Origin: Desulfuromonadales bacterium
GTDB lineage: Bacteria > Desulfobacterota > Desulfuromonadia > Geobacterales > Pseudopelobacteraceae
Reading direction: 5' to 3'
DNA length: 64,000 nt
Assembly: GCA_016650295.1 (NCBI GenBank)
Contig: JAENWA010000032.1
Location: forward strand, 62,001-126,000
The translations under genes were made by a program, and so were the position numbers. This document shows, piece by piece, positions 1 to 7,927 of the stretch (within the stretch, counting starts at the first letter, position 1; each line of letters opens with the position of its first letter). The notes under the pieces are model-generated. The model worked only from the letters and a program-made list of their open reading frames with translations, had not been told where the DNA came from and did no database searches.

Positions 1-2055
1 GAAGGCTTCTGCTTTCAATGCCATTAATTCATGAGGAATTTTACTGTCTCTGAATTTTGATTTGTGTGTATCGAGGAGCTGAATGGCTGATGCCAGTTGT
101 TGGGTGTTGAAAGCGGTATAAACGGCAATTCTGACTGCCTCTGCGGTTCCGAATGACAAAATCAGGTCCAAATGCTTGCCGAGAGCGTGCCAGCGACCTG
201 TTGAGGCCAACATTTGTGCTGCTCGCAGCAAGATGGCGGGCGTTGGTTTTAATGACGCAATTTCTTCTAAGAATCCTTCTAATGGCGTCCAGTCCTTTGA
301 TTGGTTGGCGCGCTCTACAAGAACACTCATCTTGCTTGCAACTGTCAGTGCCGCATCACCGCTATTTGAAGCTTCAAACTTTTCACGTGCAGTAAAGTCG
401 GCAAGCCATGTTGCATGTGATTGCTGAAGTTTTGGCGTATTAAACCGGTCTGCATATCGCGTCATTATTTCAATGGCTGCTTGGTTATTTCCGTCAACCA
501 GATTTAGCCATGCGAGAGAAGTAACCTGCTCCGAATCACCATTGCCGCGTTCAAGGCTTTCTTGTAATTGCCGTTTGCTGGCATCGCGATCAAAATCAAA
601 ACCACGCGCCAATGCCCAATCTACAGCTCCGGTATGTGTTGGTTCGTCAGCGAGTATCTGCTTGCACCGAAGCTCCGCGTCATCAAGACGATTACGTAGA
701 TTGCACAGGCACGCTAACGCCCAGGTCTGGTCAATCCGTTTACGTTCATCATCCTGGGCTTGGCTTGCAAGATTTTCAAAACGCTCCAAAGCTTCTGTCA
801 GCAATTCATGGCTGTTGTTATCATCTCTCACCAAATCGAGATCTATTGGATTTGGGTACAGATACCATTCAGATGTGAGAACAGGCGACAACGCAAGCGC
901 ATAGCGTATCATTGCGCCGGCCCGCTGGATGGAAGGCCAGTCGCTTTTCAGTTTTTCAGCATGTCGTATAATCTCAAACGCCCGTTCACGGTCACCTTGC
1001 AACAAGGCGATAAAAGCCTTTAGCCGCTCTGTTTCAGCATGTGGTTCTTCAAAAATGGGACTGTGTTCAATTGTCGTTATGGCATCATCCAACCGACCCG
1101 CGTCAAGTAACATTGCAACGCGTAGCTGCACGCCATCCCTGCTTGCAGGAATCCCCAGAATCTCAAGGCCTTTTTCTGAGCGATCTCGACGGGTTGCAAT
1201 GAGGGCTCTCAAACGCAATTCTTTGGGCACATGAATATGATCTGCTTCATCAGCCAGTTTCTCTGCATAGTCAATATTGCCACGCTGCAAGGCCAGAGAT
1301 GCCTGCAAACGGATAACGCGAGCTTGAACTTCGGGAAGCAATTGTGCCCAAGCTTCTCCAGTGCGGATGTCGAGCAGTTGTGTTTCAACGGCGTTGAGGT
1401 TACCTCGCTGTATCTCTTCGAATGCGGTTTCAAGTTGTTTTTCTGTGCTGCCAGAGAGGTGTTTTTGAAGTGAAGATATCTGGGCGATGATGGAGGCGGA
1501 CATAATGCCTGTATCAGCAACTGACGCGCTAGCTGTATTTTGAGTTGAACCACATAAACGATCGGCCCACCATGGATCAAGATAACGCGAAACTATACCA
1601 CGGTGTTTGTGGAGCTTGTTCTGAAGTTGTCGTGGTCCCCAAACGTCATAGGTGACGCCATATGATTCAAACCGAGCCTTTTCGGCATCGATTTCAATTT
1701 CTCGTTCTTCTGAATTTACGTCACTGGCGACAATAAGTACGATCTTGTGGACTTTTTTTGCCTTCCAGTGGCTATCCCAATGAGTTAGAAAATCCGCTCC
1801 CCATTGTGGGATTTGTCCTTTCTTGATAGTTGAGTAGCACTTACAAGAAGCGACTTCTATACCTGTACCATCAATACGCGTTGCGATAATATCAATGCCA
1901 AATTGACGTTGAAATTTCCGGCGATATAAGTCCGCAGTTGAAATCCTCGACTCCTCTTGATAAAGAGCACAGGACATCTCTTCGAACGCATGTTCGTCCA
2001 TTCGATGGAAATCAGGGGGTATTGAGCGGTTAACGCTTGGAGGTATCTCGTTCAT
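1..2055 (-). CDS. Nuclease-like N-terminal domain fused to TPR-type repeats (partial, runs off left edge)
   Basis: An uninterrupted minus-strand frame of 685 codons starts at the ATG at 2055-2053 and leaves the window still open. Residues about 20-170 resemble the Mrr/restriction-endonuclease fold. There is an FGIDIIA strand with a candidate metal-binding Asp, then EVASCKCY, which sits where PD-(D/E)xK enzymes carry (E/Q)xK. The residue before CK is Ser, so catalysis is uncertain. From about residue 200 the protein is entirely helical, with TPR-like pairs (for example LALQRGNIDYAEKLADEADH). No Walker A motif is visible. The DNA is more A/T-rich than the core genes, and a toxin-antitoxin pair lies just upstream. 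The architecture resembles defence effectors with a nuclease head and a TPR sensor. That role is inferred. Confidence 0.7.
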   Translation of the reverse strand, partial: MNEIPPSVNRSIPPDFHRMDEHAFEEMSCALYQEESRISTADLYRRKFQRQFGIDIIATRIDGTGIEVASCKCYSTIKKGQIPQWGADFLTHWDSHWKAKKVHKIVLIVASDVNSEEREIEIDAEKARFESYGVTYDVWGPRQLQNKLHKHRGIVSRYLDPWWADRLCGSTQNTASASVADTGIMSASIIAQISSLQKHLSGSTEKQLETAFEEIQRGNLNAVETQLLDIRTGEAWAQLLPEVQARVIRLQASLALQRGNIDYAEKLADEADHIHVPKELRLRALIATRRDRSEKGLEILGIPASRDGVQLRVAMLLDAGRLDDAITTIEHSPIFEEPHAETERLKAFIALLQGDRERAFEIIRHAEKLKSDWPSIQRAGAMIRYALALSPVLTSEWYLYPNPIDLDLVRDDNNSHELLTEALERFENLASQAQDDERKRIDQTWALACLCNLRNRLDDAELRCKQILADEPTHTGAVDWALARGFDFDRDASKRQLQESLERGNGDSEQVTSLAWLNLVDGNNQAAIEIMTRYADRFNTPKLQQSHATWLADFTAREKFEASNSGDAALTVASKMSVLVERANQSKDWTPLEGFLEEIASLKPTPAILLRAAQMLASTGRWHALGKHLDLILSFGTAEAVRIAVYTAFNTQQLASAIQLLDTHKSKFRDSKIPHELMALKAEAF

Positions 2056-2337
2056 TGTGCTTATTGGTTACTCCACATTTGAAAGGAAACGTGCTAACCC
2101 CGACAACTTTAGTAGATCGGCCAACTGCGCGCCCACTTTACAACATTTCGTCAATAGCGCCAACTATAAGAAGAACAAATAAAACCGCTCTACGAAAACA
2201 AAAATGGACAGAATCGAAATCCTGCCCCCTCTTCACCTCCACCCCCAAGGCCTCGGTACACTTGCTCCCAGCGAACCGTCATCAAGCTGCACCAGTGGCG
2301 ACTCTTCAAGCAGCGCAGACTCTTTCCAGGAAGAAAA

Positions 2338-2634
2338 TCATGGCAACCTCAACAGCCGTTCACTCCGCCACACCCTGACAATCCAGATTTTGGTTGAATC
2401 AATCCGGTAGACCAGACGAAACGGGGGATGTATCAGTTCGCGGATTGTTTTTACATCAAATTCAGGAACAATTCGGCCGCTTTCAGGAAATTCAGCCAAT
2501 TGCTCCGTTCTGGCAAACAGTTCTTGAACCAGCCGTTCTCCCACATCCGGTACCTGCTGTTCGGCATACCAAGCAAGAATTTCTTCAAGATCACATATCG
2601 CTGATTCGGCGAATTCAACCGGTTTCACAATCAC
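2338..2634 (-). CDS. RelE/ParE-family toxin
   Basis: A 98-residue protein of the RelE/ParE superfamily, probably the toxin of a type II toxin-antitoxin module. The N-terminal helix pair (FAESAICDLEEILAWYAEQ) and the C-terminal strands FRLVYRID and IWIVRVWRSERL fit the ParE fold. ParE proteins poison gyrase and RelE proteins cut mRNA; the sequence alone does not say which applies here. The start overlaps the stop of the upstream antitoxin gene by 4 nt (ATGA), indicating translational coupling. It lies between core genes and the truncated nuclease/TPR gene. Confidence 0.85.
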   Translation of the reverse strand: MIVKPVEFAESAICDLEEILAWYAEQQVPDVGERLVQELFARTEQLAEFPESGRIVPEFDVKTIRELIHPPFRLVYRIDSTKIWIVRVWRSERLLRLP

Positions 2635-2906
2635 ACCAGACCAAGACGTTTTTTGGCATCCGCCAGGCTTACGGTTCGACCCTCTTCTATGTCCGCAATG
2701 CCTTGCAACACCGCCTTCATAAACACCCGTTCCTCTGTCGCCGCTTCATAATCCTTGAGTGATTGCATCACTGCCACACCGCGGCCCCTGTTCGTCAGCA
2801 ATACCGGACGGTGGGTTATATCAACCTGATGCACAACCCGTCCGGGATTGACCTTCAGGTCGCCCAGCGGGACGATGTCTTCGGAAAATATTGTTGTCAT
2901 TGACAT
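2631..2906 (-). CDS. Phd/YefM-family antitoxin
   Basis: A 91-residue antitoxin. The N-terminal half (IVPLGDLKVNPGRVVHQVD, then RPVLLTNRGRGVAVM) is the Phd/YefM DNA-binding fold, and the tail should wrap the toxin. The frame is open further upstream to 3083, but the ATG at 2906 is preceded by AAGGAGG at 5-nt spacing, so I chose it over the longer form. It is first in the operon, ahead of the toxin, with a 4-nt overlap. Members of this family usually repress their own promoter. I did not find a convincing operator. Confidence 0.87.
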   Translation of the reverse strand: MSMTTIFSEDIVPLGDLKVNPGRVVHQVDITHRPVLLTNRGRGVAVMQSLKDYEAATEERVFMKAVLQGIADIEEGRTVSLADAKKRLGLV

Positions 2907-3220
2907 GTTGGCCTCCTTGAAACCATAACTGATACAGATAATAGCACCTGTTAAAAGACCATAAAAGAAAAAACTGCCTCCATGTGGACGCAGTATGACA
3001 TCACAATGCTTCGGATAAATTAAAACTAAAAACGGCTGTTGAAACGCAGAGGTCGCAAAGGTCCGCAGAGAAAACCAATACATATGGATAAAAATCTGGT
3101 TCCTCCAAAAAGTTGAAACGCTTTGCAGTCTTAACCCTTTGATTTTCCTCTGCGTTACTCTGCGTACTCTGCGGTAAATGCTTTTTATAGGTTAAATAAA
3201 GTCCGGCAGGAGAGTTGTTC
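2907..3220. repeat. Intergenic region with an inverted purine-rich repeat (family copy 1)
   Basis: This gap between the antitoxin and selB has no gene. It holds two facing arms of a short repeat. The left arm (about 3041-3074) contains AACGCAGAGG and CCGCAGAGAAAA. The right arm (about 3143-3179) contains the complementary TTTTCCTCTGCG, then CTCTGCG and CTCTGCGG at about 10-nt intervals. The intervening segment includes TTAACCCTTTGATTTT. A related inverted pair lies at 7781-7918 with a similar TTAACCCTT...GATTTT segment. It could fold into a long hairpin as RNA or be a non-autonomous repeat. Confidence 0.6.
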
Positions 3221-5131
3221 CTACTTTCTTCTCGCCACCCGCTTGTCGCCGACCCGGATAGTCAGCTTCTCGCTGTCGAAGTACTCCAGCAGCGGGATCA
3301 GAAACTTGCGCGACAGTCCGGTCAGCTCGCGGTATTCGGTCGGGGTAATCTCCCCCTTTTCCCGAAGATGGGCCACCAGCTTCTCCCGCAGGCCGCTCAG
3401 TGCATCGGCGGAGTAGAACAGGTCGCTGGAGATACGCGTCACCACCGTATTTCTGACCAGCAGGGCCAGGTTGTCGCGCACCGTTTTTTCATCGCAGCGA
3501 AAGTTCTCCATGATCTCCCTGACCGTAGGCGGTTCAATGCCCCCCTCCTGCAAAAACAACGCGATCCTGCCGGACAGGTCCTCCACGGACATGCTTTTAC
3601 GGGTATCCTTGCCGCCCGGCCTGACAATATCCCGGTCCGGGATTACCAGCCCCTCTTTTTCCAGTGCCGAGAGCAGCGGCGTGAAGAAACGCGGGTCGCT
3701 CCGTTTCGGCAGACGGGTCTTGAGTTCCTCCTTACCCATGCCCTCCTTGAGCGGGTTGGCTGCCAGGAAGGCCGCCACTTCGTCCACCAGCCCCTTTTTG
3801 AGGGTTTCAACAGCGGCTTTGGCCAGGAACATACGTGGTTCGCGGAGCAATTGCAGAATCTCGCCCGAGGAAAGCAGCGCCGCCAGGGCCGTTTCGGTAA
3901 CCTTGCGCGGGGCACCGCAGCGCAGCAGGATATCTTCAAAGGCAATCCCGGACAGCAGGCTCTGGGCTATGATCAGGGCAATGGTACGTTGGTGATCCGC
4001 CTGGCCGAAGGCCTCCAGCAGTTCCAATGCCTCGCTGTTTCTGCGCCGGCGGCGCGGCGGGAAGGGGTCCAGCACGATCCCACCTCCGACCGTGGTGGCC
4101 GGCGTAGACATGCGCAGGATGTAACTGTCGCCGGAGAGCAGCAGGGCCGGTTCCTTCAGTCGCAGCTGGACATAGGCGCTTTCTCCCGGCTGCAGCGTAT
4201 CCCGGTCCAGCAGGATCACCTGGGCCGGCACCTCGTAGGTGGCCGAATGGAGCCGCAGGGTGGCGCGGTGCTTCAGCTGGCGCGGGGCCGAGGCCAGATA
4301 GTCCAGTCGCACATCCACGGCCCTCGTGGCCCGGAAGACACCCCGTGGCACCACCACATCGCCGCGCCGGGCCTGGTCCAGGTCGATCCCCTGCAGGTTG
4401 ACCGCCAGACGCTGCCCGGCCTGTCCCTGTTCCGATTTTTCGCCGTGTACCTGAATCCCGCGAACGCGCCCTTCACGGCCCGAAGGAAGCAGTTCCAGTT
4501 CGTCATTGACATGGATCTCGCCCGACAGCAGCGTGCCGGTCACCACCGTGCCGAAACCGGACATGGTGAAAACCCGATCCACCGGCAAGCGAAAATGCCC
4601 ATCGCGGCGCTTTTCGGCCGCCTCGCCGGCCAGTCGGGCCAGCTCCACCCTGAGGGCCTCCAGTCCCGCGCCGGTCCGGGACGAGACCGCTACAATCGGC
4701 GCCCCTTCCAGGAAACTGCCGCTCACGAAATCCCGCACCTCTTCGGTCACCAGTTCCAGCCAGTCCCGGTCGACCAGATCGCGCTTGGTCAGGGCCACCA
4801 GTCCGCTCCGGACATTCAGCAGTCGCAGGATATCCAGGTGTTCGCGGGTCTGAGGCATGATGCCTTCGTCGGCGGCGACCGTCAGCATGACCAGGTCCAT
4901 GCCCCCCACTCCGGCCACCATGGCACGCACGAACCTCTCGTGGCCAGGCACATCCACGATGCCGAAGCGGATACCACCCGGCAGTTCCAGATGGGCAAAG
5001 CCCAGCTCGATGGTGATGCCGCGGGCCTTTTCCTCCTTGAGCCGGTCAGTGTCGATCCCGGTCAGGACCTTGACCAGTGAGGTCTTGCCGTGGTCAATAT
5101 GTCCGGCGGTGCCGAGGATCAGATTTTTCAT
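3221..5131 (-). CDS. selB: Selenocysteine-specific translation elongation factor SelB
   Basis: SelB is a GTPase that brings selenocysteinyl-tRNA to the ribosome at UGA codons followed by a SECIS element. The 636-residue length fits the family. The N-terminal GTPase domain carries [11 protein letters not shown] (residues 7-17), DVPGHE (60-65) and TKRD (115-118). EF-Tu-like barrel domains follow. The last 250 or so residues form winged-helix modules, ending in a typical SelB tail ([20 protein letters not shown]). I chose the ATG at 5131, which begins the conserved domain directly; the frame continues 27 codons upstream without homology. The tRNA-Sec gene is 176 bp upstream on the same strand. 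Confidence 0.97.
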   Translation of the reverse strand: MKNLILGTAGHIDHGKTSLVKVLTGIDTDRLKEEKARGITIELGFAHLELPGGIRFGIVDVPGHERFVRAMVAGVGGMDLVMLTVAADEGIMPQTREHLDILRLLNVRSGLVALTKRDLVDRDWLELVTEEVRDFVSGSFLEGAPIVAVSSRTGAGLEALRVELARLAGEAAEKRRDGHFRLPVDRVFTMSGFGTVVTGTLLSGEIHVNDELELLPSGREGRVRGIQVHGEKSEQGQAGQRLAVNLQGIDLDQARRGDVVVPRGVFRATRAVDVRLDYLASAPRQLKHRATLRLHSATYEVPAQVILLDRDTLQPGESAYVQLRLKEPALLLSGDSYILRMSTPATTVGGGIVLDPFPPRRRRRNSEALELLEAFGQADHQRTIALIIAQSLLSGIAFEDILLRCGAPRKVTETALAALLSSGEILQLLREPRMFLAKAAVETLKKGLVDEVAAFLAANPLKEGMGKEELKTRLPKRSDPRFFTPLLSALEKEGLVIPDRDIVRPGGKDTRKSMSVEDLSGRIALFLQEGGIEPPTVREIMENFRCDEKTVRDNLALLVRNTVVTRISSDLFYSADALSGLREKLVAHLREKGEITPTEYRELTGLSRKFLIPLLEYFDSEKLTIRVGDKRVARRK

Positions 5132-5307
5132 GAACGAAACCTTTTGGGAGGTTTGAGATTGATGTCGAGGCTCGATACTGCACTGACTGATGAATATCCA
5201 CCCTGCAGGCAATAGTGGAAAGGGGTTAACAGATTTATCGTTGCACCTAAGACAACGTATAAATTGCCTCCTTACAAAAGGGAGTTAGTGCATTACTGCA
5301 ACAAAAA

Positions 5308-5405
5308 TGGCGGAAGCACATGGGAATCGAACCCACCGAGGAAATTTCTCATCCCCTCCACCGGTTTTGAAGACCGGGCCGCCCACCAGCGACGGACGTG
5401 CTTCC
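5308..5405 (-). tRNA. selC: tRNA-Sec (anticodon UCA)
   Basis: A 98-nt minus-strand tRNA begins GGAAGCACG and ends CGTGCTTCC-complementary with an encoded CCA (CATGTGCTTCCGCCA). The anticodon arm is CCGGT-CTTCAAA-ACCGG, which places UCA at plus-strand positions 5368-5370 (TGA). The long variable arm (about GGAGGGGATGAG...CCTC) and the length above 90 nt are typical of selenocysteine tRNA. GGTTCGATTCC forms the T loop. With selB downstream, it means this genome reads some UGA codons as selenocysteine. No selenoprotein gene was recognised inside the window. Confidence 0.96.
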
Positions 5406-5485
5406 GAAAATGTATATATCGAGGACAATCGAGGACATTAATTGAAACCCTGACCTTTGAAGTGATCGATGTCGCAAAAAAACGT

Positions 5486-6190
5486 CTACCCCTTCCTGCT
5501 GAACCGATACCCAACCCCGCGCACGGTCTGGAAGTGGACCGGGTGGGTCGGATCCGGCTCAAAATACTTTCGCAGCCGGACGATGAAGTTGTCCAGGGTC
5601 CTGGTCTCGGTATCGTTGGCGTAGCCCAATACCGACTGAAGCAGTTCGCCGCGCGGGATGATCTGACCCTCTTTCTGGAAGAACAGCGACAGGACCCGCA
5701 CCTCCATCTCGGTCAGGTCGATCTCCCCCTGGGCGGTCCGGGCGCGGTAGGAGAGCGGAAAGACCTCGTTGCTGCCGAAGCGGTAGCCCTCTTCCACCGG
5801 ATCGGGACGATACCATGAGGAGCGCCTGAGCATCCCCTTGACCCGCAGCAGGAACTCCACCAGGTTGAATGGTTTGGTCAGGTAGTCGTCAGCGCCGTTC
5901 TCCAGACCCTCCACCCGGTCACCATCCTCGGAACGGGCGGTCAGCATCAGGATCGGCACCCGCGGATCAAGCTTGCGGATGGCCCGGCAGATTTGGAAGC
6001 CATCCATACCGGGCAGCATGACATCCAGAATGATCAGCTCGAAATGTTCAACCTCCAGGGCCACCAGGGCCTTTTCACCGGTTTCGAAATGGCTGATGCG
6101 GCAGCCTTCCTCTTCCAGGTTGAAACAGATGCCCCGCGCCAGATGGATCTCGTCCTCGACCAGCATGATGTGTGGTTTTTCGCTGTTCAT
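5486..6190 (-). CDS. OmpR/PhoB-family response regulator
   Basis: A 234-residue two-component regulator. The receiver domain (residues about 6-120) has the acidic pair E12-D13, the phosphoacceptor D56 in LIILDVMLPG, and the conserved Lys in YLTKPF. The C-terminal winged helix (about 135-230) ends RTVRGVGYRFSRKG, the classic OmpR/PhoB signature, so it should bind DNA as a phosphorylated dimer. It follows its histidine kinase with a 5-nt gap on the same strand, so the two form an operon. The stimulus is not evident. tRNA-Sec lies 80 bp downstream. Confidence 0.95.
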   Translation of the reverse strand: MNSEKPHIMLVEDEIHLARGICFNLEEEGCRISHFETGEKALVALEVEHFELIILDVMLPGMDGFQICRAIRKLDPRVPILMLTARSEDGDRVEGLENGADDYLTKPFNLVEFLLRVKGMLRRSSWYRPDPVEEGYRFGSNEVFPLSYRARTAQGEIDLTEMEVRVLSLFFQKEGQIIPRGELLQSVLGYANDTETRTLDNFIVRLRKYFEPDPTHPVHFQTVRGVGYRFSRKG

Positions 6191-6195
6191 AGCTC

Positions 6196-7131
6196 TTACA
6201 CCGCCGGCAGGGTAATGATAAAGGTGCAGCCTTGTCCGAGGCCGACGCTCTCAACCGAGACCTTGCCGCCATAACCTCTGATGATGGAATCAACAATATA
6301 CAGGCCCAGACCGGTTCCACGAACGTTCTCTCCCGTCGGATGGACGCGGTAGAACATCTCGAAAACATGCTTCAGTTCATTTTTATCCAGGCCCCGGCCT
6401 TTGTCCTGGATAGTCAGTTGCACCGAGCTGCCTGTTCTGGACAGCCGAACTGCAATCTCGGGACTTCCGGGCGAATAGAGTACGGCATTCTCAAACAGAT
6501 TTCGCAGCACCATGCCCATCTCTTCCGGATCAATCAGCATCTTTAGTGCCGGCTCCGCCTCCAGCGAAATACTGCCCCCCTGCGGCAAGTGGGCACGTTC
6601 CCGCTCAACATATTCGGCCAGCAGGGCGCTCATATCCGTCAGGCGGCGTTCGGCCGGCTTACGGCGCTGCTCAAGGCGCGCCGCCATGAGCAGGTTATTG
6701 ATCAGGTAATGCAGCCGGTCCGTATCCGCCAGCATGGTGCCGACAAAGGCATCCAGCTTGTCCCCGGACGTACGTCGCAGCCGGATGGTTTCAAGGTGCA
6801 GCTGGATCGAGGCCAGCGGAGATTTCAGTTCGTGGGTGACCTGCGAGATGATGTCACGCTGCTTGGCATACAGGTTGGATTGGCGGTTCCAGTAGACAAA
6901 GATGACGTATACGCCTACCAGTATGACTACCAGCAGCAGCAGCCCCTCGACCATGACCGGCCAGTTGAACCCCGTGCCGAGCAGTTCGGGGCGATATTTT
7001 TCCGCCAGTTCGCGAAATTCGCGATGCTTTCCGACAAACCAGTAGATCCAGAACACCACCAAGGTGATCCAGACCAGCTGGACGGCTATCAGCGCCATGA
7101 CCGGATGAAAAATTTTACGCAGCAGCTTCAT
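6196..7131 (-). CDS. Membrane sensor histidine kinase
   Basis: A 311-residue kinase partnered with the response regulator downstream. Two transmembrane helices (about 9-33 and 62-80) flank a loop of only about 28 residues, so it has little periplasmic sensor and may sense within the membrane. The H box is SQVTHELKSPLASIQ with H100. The ATP-binding domain has an N box (LRNLFENAVLYSPGSP), DKGRGLD and GTGLGLYIV. The frame is open for 45 more codons upstream, but the ATG at 7131 has GAGGA five bases before it and directly starts the first hydrophobic segment. Confidence 0.94.
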   Translation of the reverse strand: MKLLRKIFHPVMALIAVQLVWITLVVFWIYWFVGKHREFRELAEKYRPELLGTGFNWPVMVEGLLLLVVILVGVYVIFVYWNRQSNLYAKQRDIISQVTHELKSPLASIQLHLETIRLRRTSGDKLDAFVGTMLADTDRLHYLINNLLMAARLEQRRKPAERRLTDMSALLAEYVERERAHLPQGGSISLEAEPALKMLIDPEEMGMVLRNLFENAVLYSPGSPEIAVRLSRTGSSVQLTIQDKGRGLDKNELKHVFEMFYRVHPTGENVRGTGLGLYIVDSIIRGYGGKVSVESVGLGQGCTFIITLPAV

Positions 7132-7295
7132 GTATTCCTCGGCCTGCCGTTGTTTGTGCAGCTGAAGCGAAAGAACAGGCCGGATGGGCAGGAAGATGCC
7201 GCCTGTTTTGATTGCTTGCCTGAAACCCTGAAACTCTGTTATAAACGCAGAGCGCTTGTTGCGCAATCAGAGAGTACATTGGAGATACCGCACAC

Positions 7296-7778
7296 ATGCC
7301 CAGTTTCGATTTCAAAAAATTAAACCGTACCATGATCATCTATCGCGTCGTTCAGGCCCTGCTGTTATTAATGCTGATATACGTAGCATACGTATTTCAG
7401 AGCAGGTTCGCCATGATCGGCAGCCCGGAAAAATTCATGTACAGCCTCAAAATTACCATCATGAGTCAGCTCATCGCGATCTATCCCATTTACCGGCTGG
7501 CCTGGCGGGATGCCGGAGTCGAGATCGAGGGCAGCGCAATCGGCCTCACCAAGGAAGAACTGTCTGCCTTGCGCAAAAAACGTCTGCTGGGCGATCTCTG
7601 GAAATTCAGCGCCGTGGCTTTTTTTCTGGCATTTGTCACCATGGTGCCGGATGCAAAGAAAGCCCCCGGCGCGTCCCATGTACTGGCAGGCATCCTGTTC
7701 TCATTCCTGCTGATGTGCCTGAGCTATTTTCAGTGTTTCAACTTCAGCGCCAAGAAACGGATGAAACAGGCCAGCTGA
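7296..7778 (+). CDS. Small integral membrane protein of unknown function
   Basis: A 160-residue protein I do not recognise. Hydrophobic segments are at about 13-34, 52-68, 104-120 and 126-147, suggesting four membrane helices. A charged cytosolic stretch (GLTKEELSALRKKRLLGD) sits between the second and third, and the tail is basic (KKRMKQAS). It is transcribed divergently from the adjacent histidine kinase, so the two may share a control region, but nothing ties their functions together. A repeat hairpin begins just after its stop codon. Confidence 0.7.
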   Translation: MPSFDFKKLNRTMIIYRVVQALLLLMLIYVAYVFQSRFAMIGSPEKFMYSLKITIMSQLIAIYPIYRLAWRDAGVEIEGSAIGLTKEELSALRKKRLLGDLWKFSAVAFFLAFVTMVPDAKKAPGASHVLAGILFSFLLMCLSYFQCFNFSAKKRMKQAS

Positions 7779-7780
7779 AA

Positions 7781-7918
7781 AGCTTTCACCACGGAGGACA
7801 CGGAGGTACACGGAGGAAGTCATAAATTTTTTTTGGGTTAACCCTTAAAGGACTTGATTTTGTTTTTCAGGTTTCCTCCGTTTTTTCTTGTCCTCCGTGT
7901 CCTCCGTGGTAAATCAGC
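7781..7918. repeat. Inverted GGAGGACAC-type repeat (family copy 2)
   Basis: Two facing arms lie between the convergent ends of the membrane-protein gene and the helicase gene. The left arm (7781-7818) includes CCACGGAGGACACGGAGG, then a third ACACGGAGGAA unit. The right arm (7872-7918) contains the exact complement CCTCCGTGTCCTCCGTGG. CGGAGG recurs about every 9-12 nt. The spacer contains TTAACCCTT and GATTTT, as does the spacer of the related element at 2907-3220. The position at converging gene ends is compatible with a transcription barrier or a mobile palindromic unit. Confidence 0.7.
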
Positions 7919-7927
7919 TTTTGACAC

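Noticed and set aside
2204-2410. 68-codon plus-strand frame upstream of, and overlapping, the ParE gene end
   Set aside because: Ser-rich, no Shine-Dalgarno, overlaps a convincing toxin gene on the other strand.
3215-5080. Long plus-strand open frame opposite selB (621 codons)
   Set aside because: It is antisense to a clear SelB protein, has low-complexity Gln/Arg/Gly composition and no recognisable domain.
7781-7918. Regular GGAGGACAC units as a CRISPR array
   Set aside because: Units are 9-12 nt, without unique spacers, and are arranged as two inverted arms.
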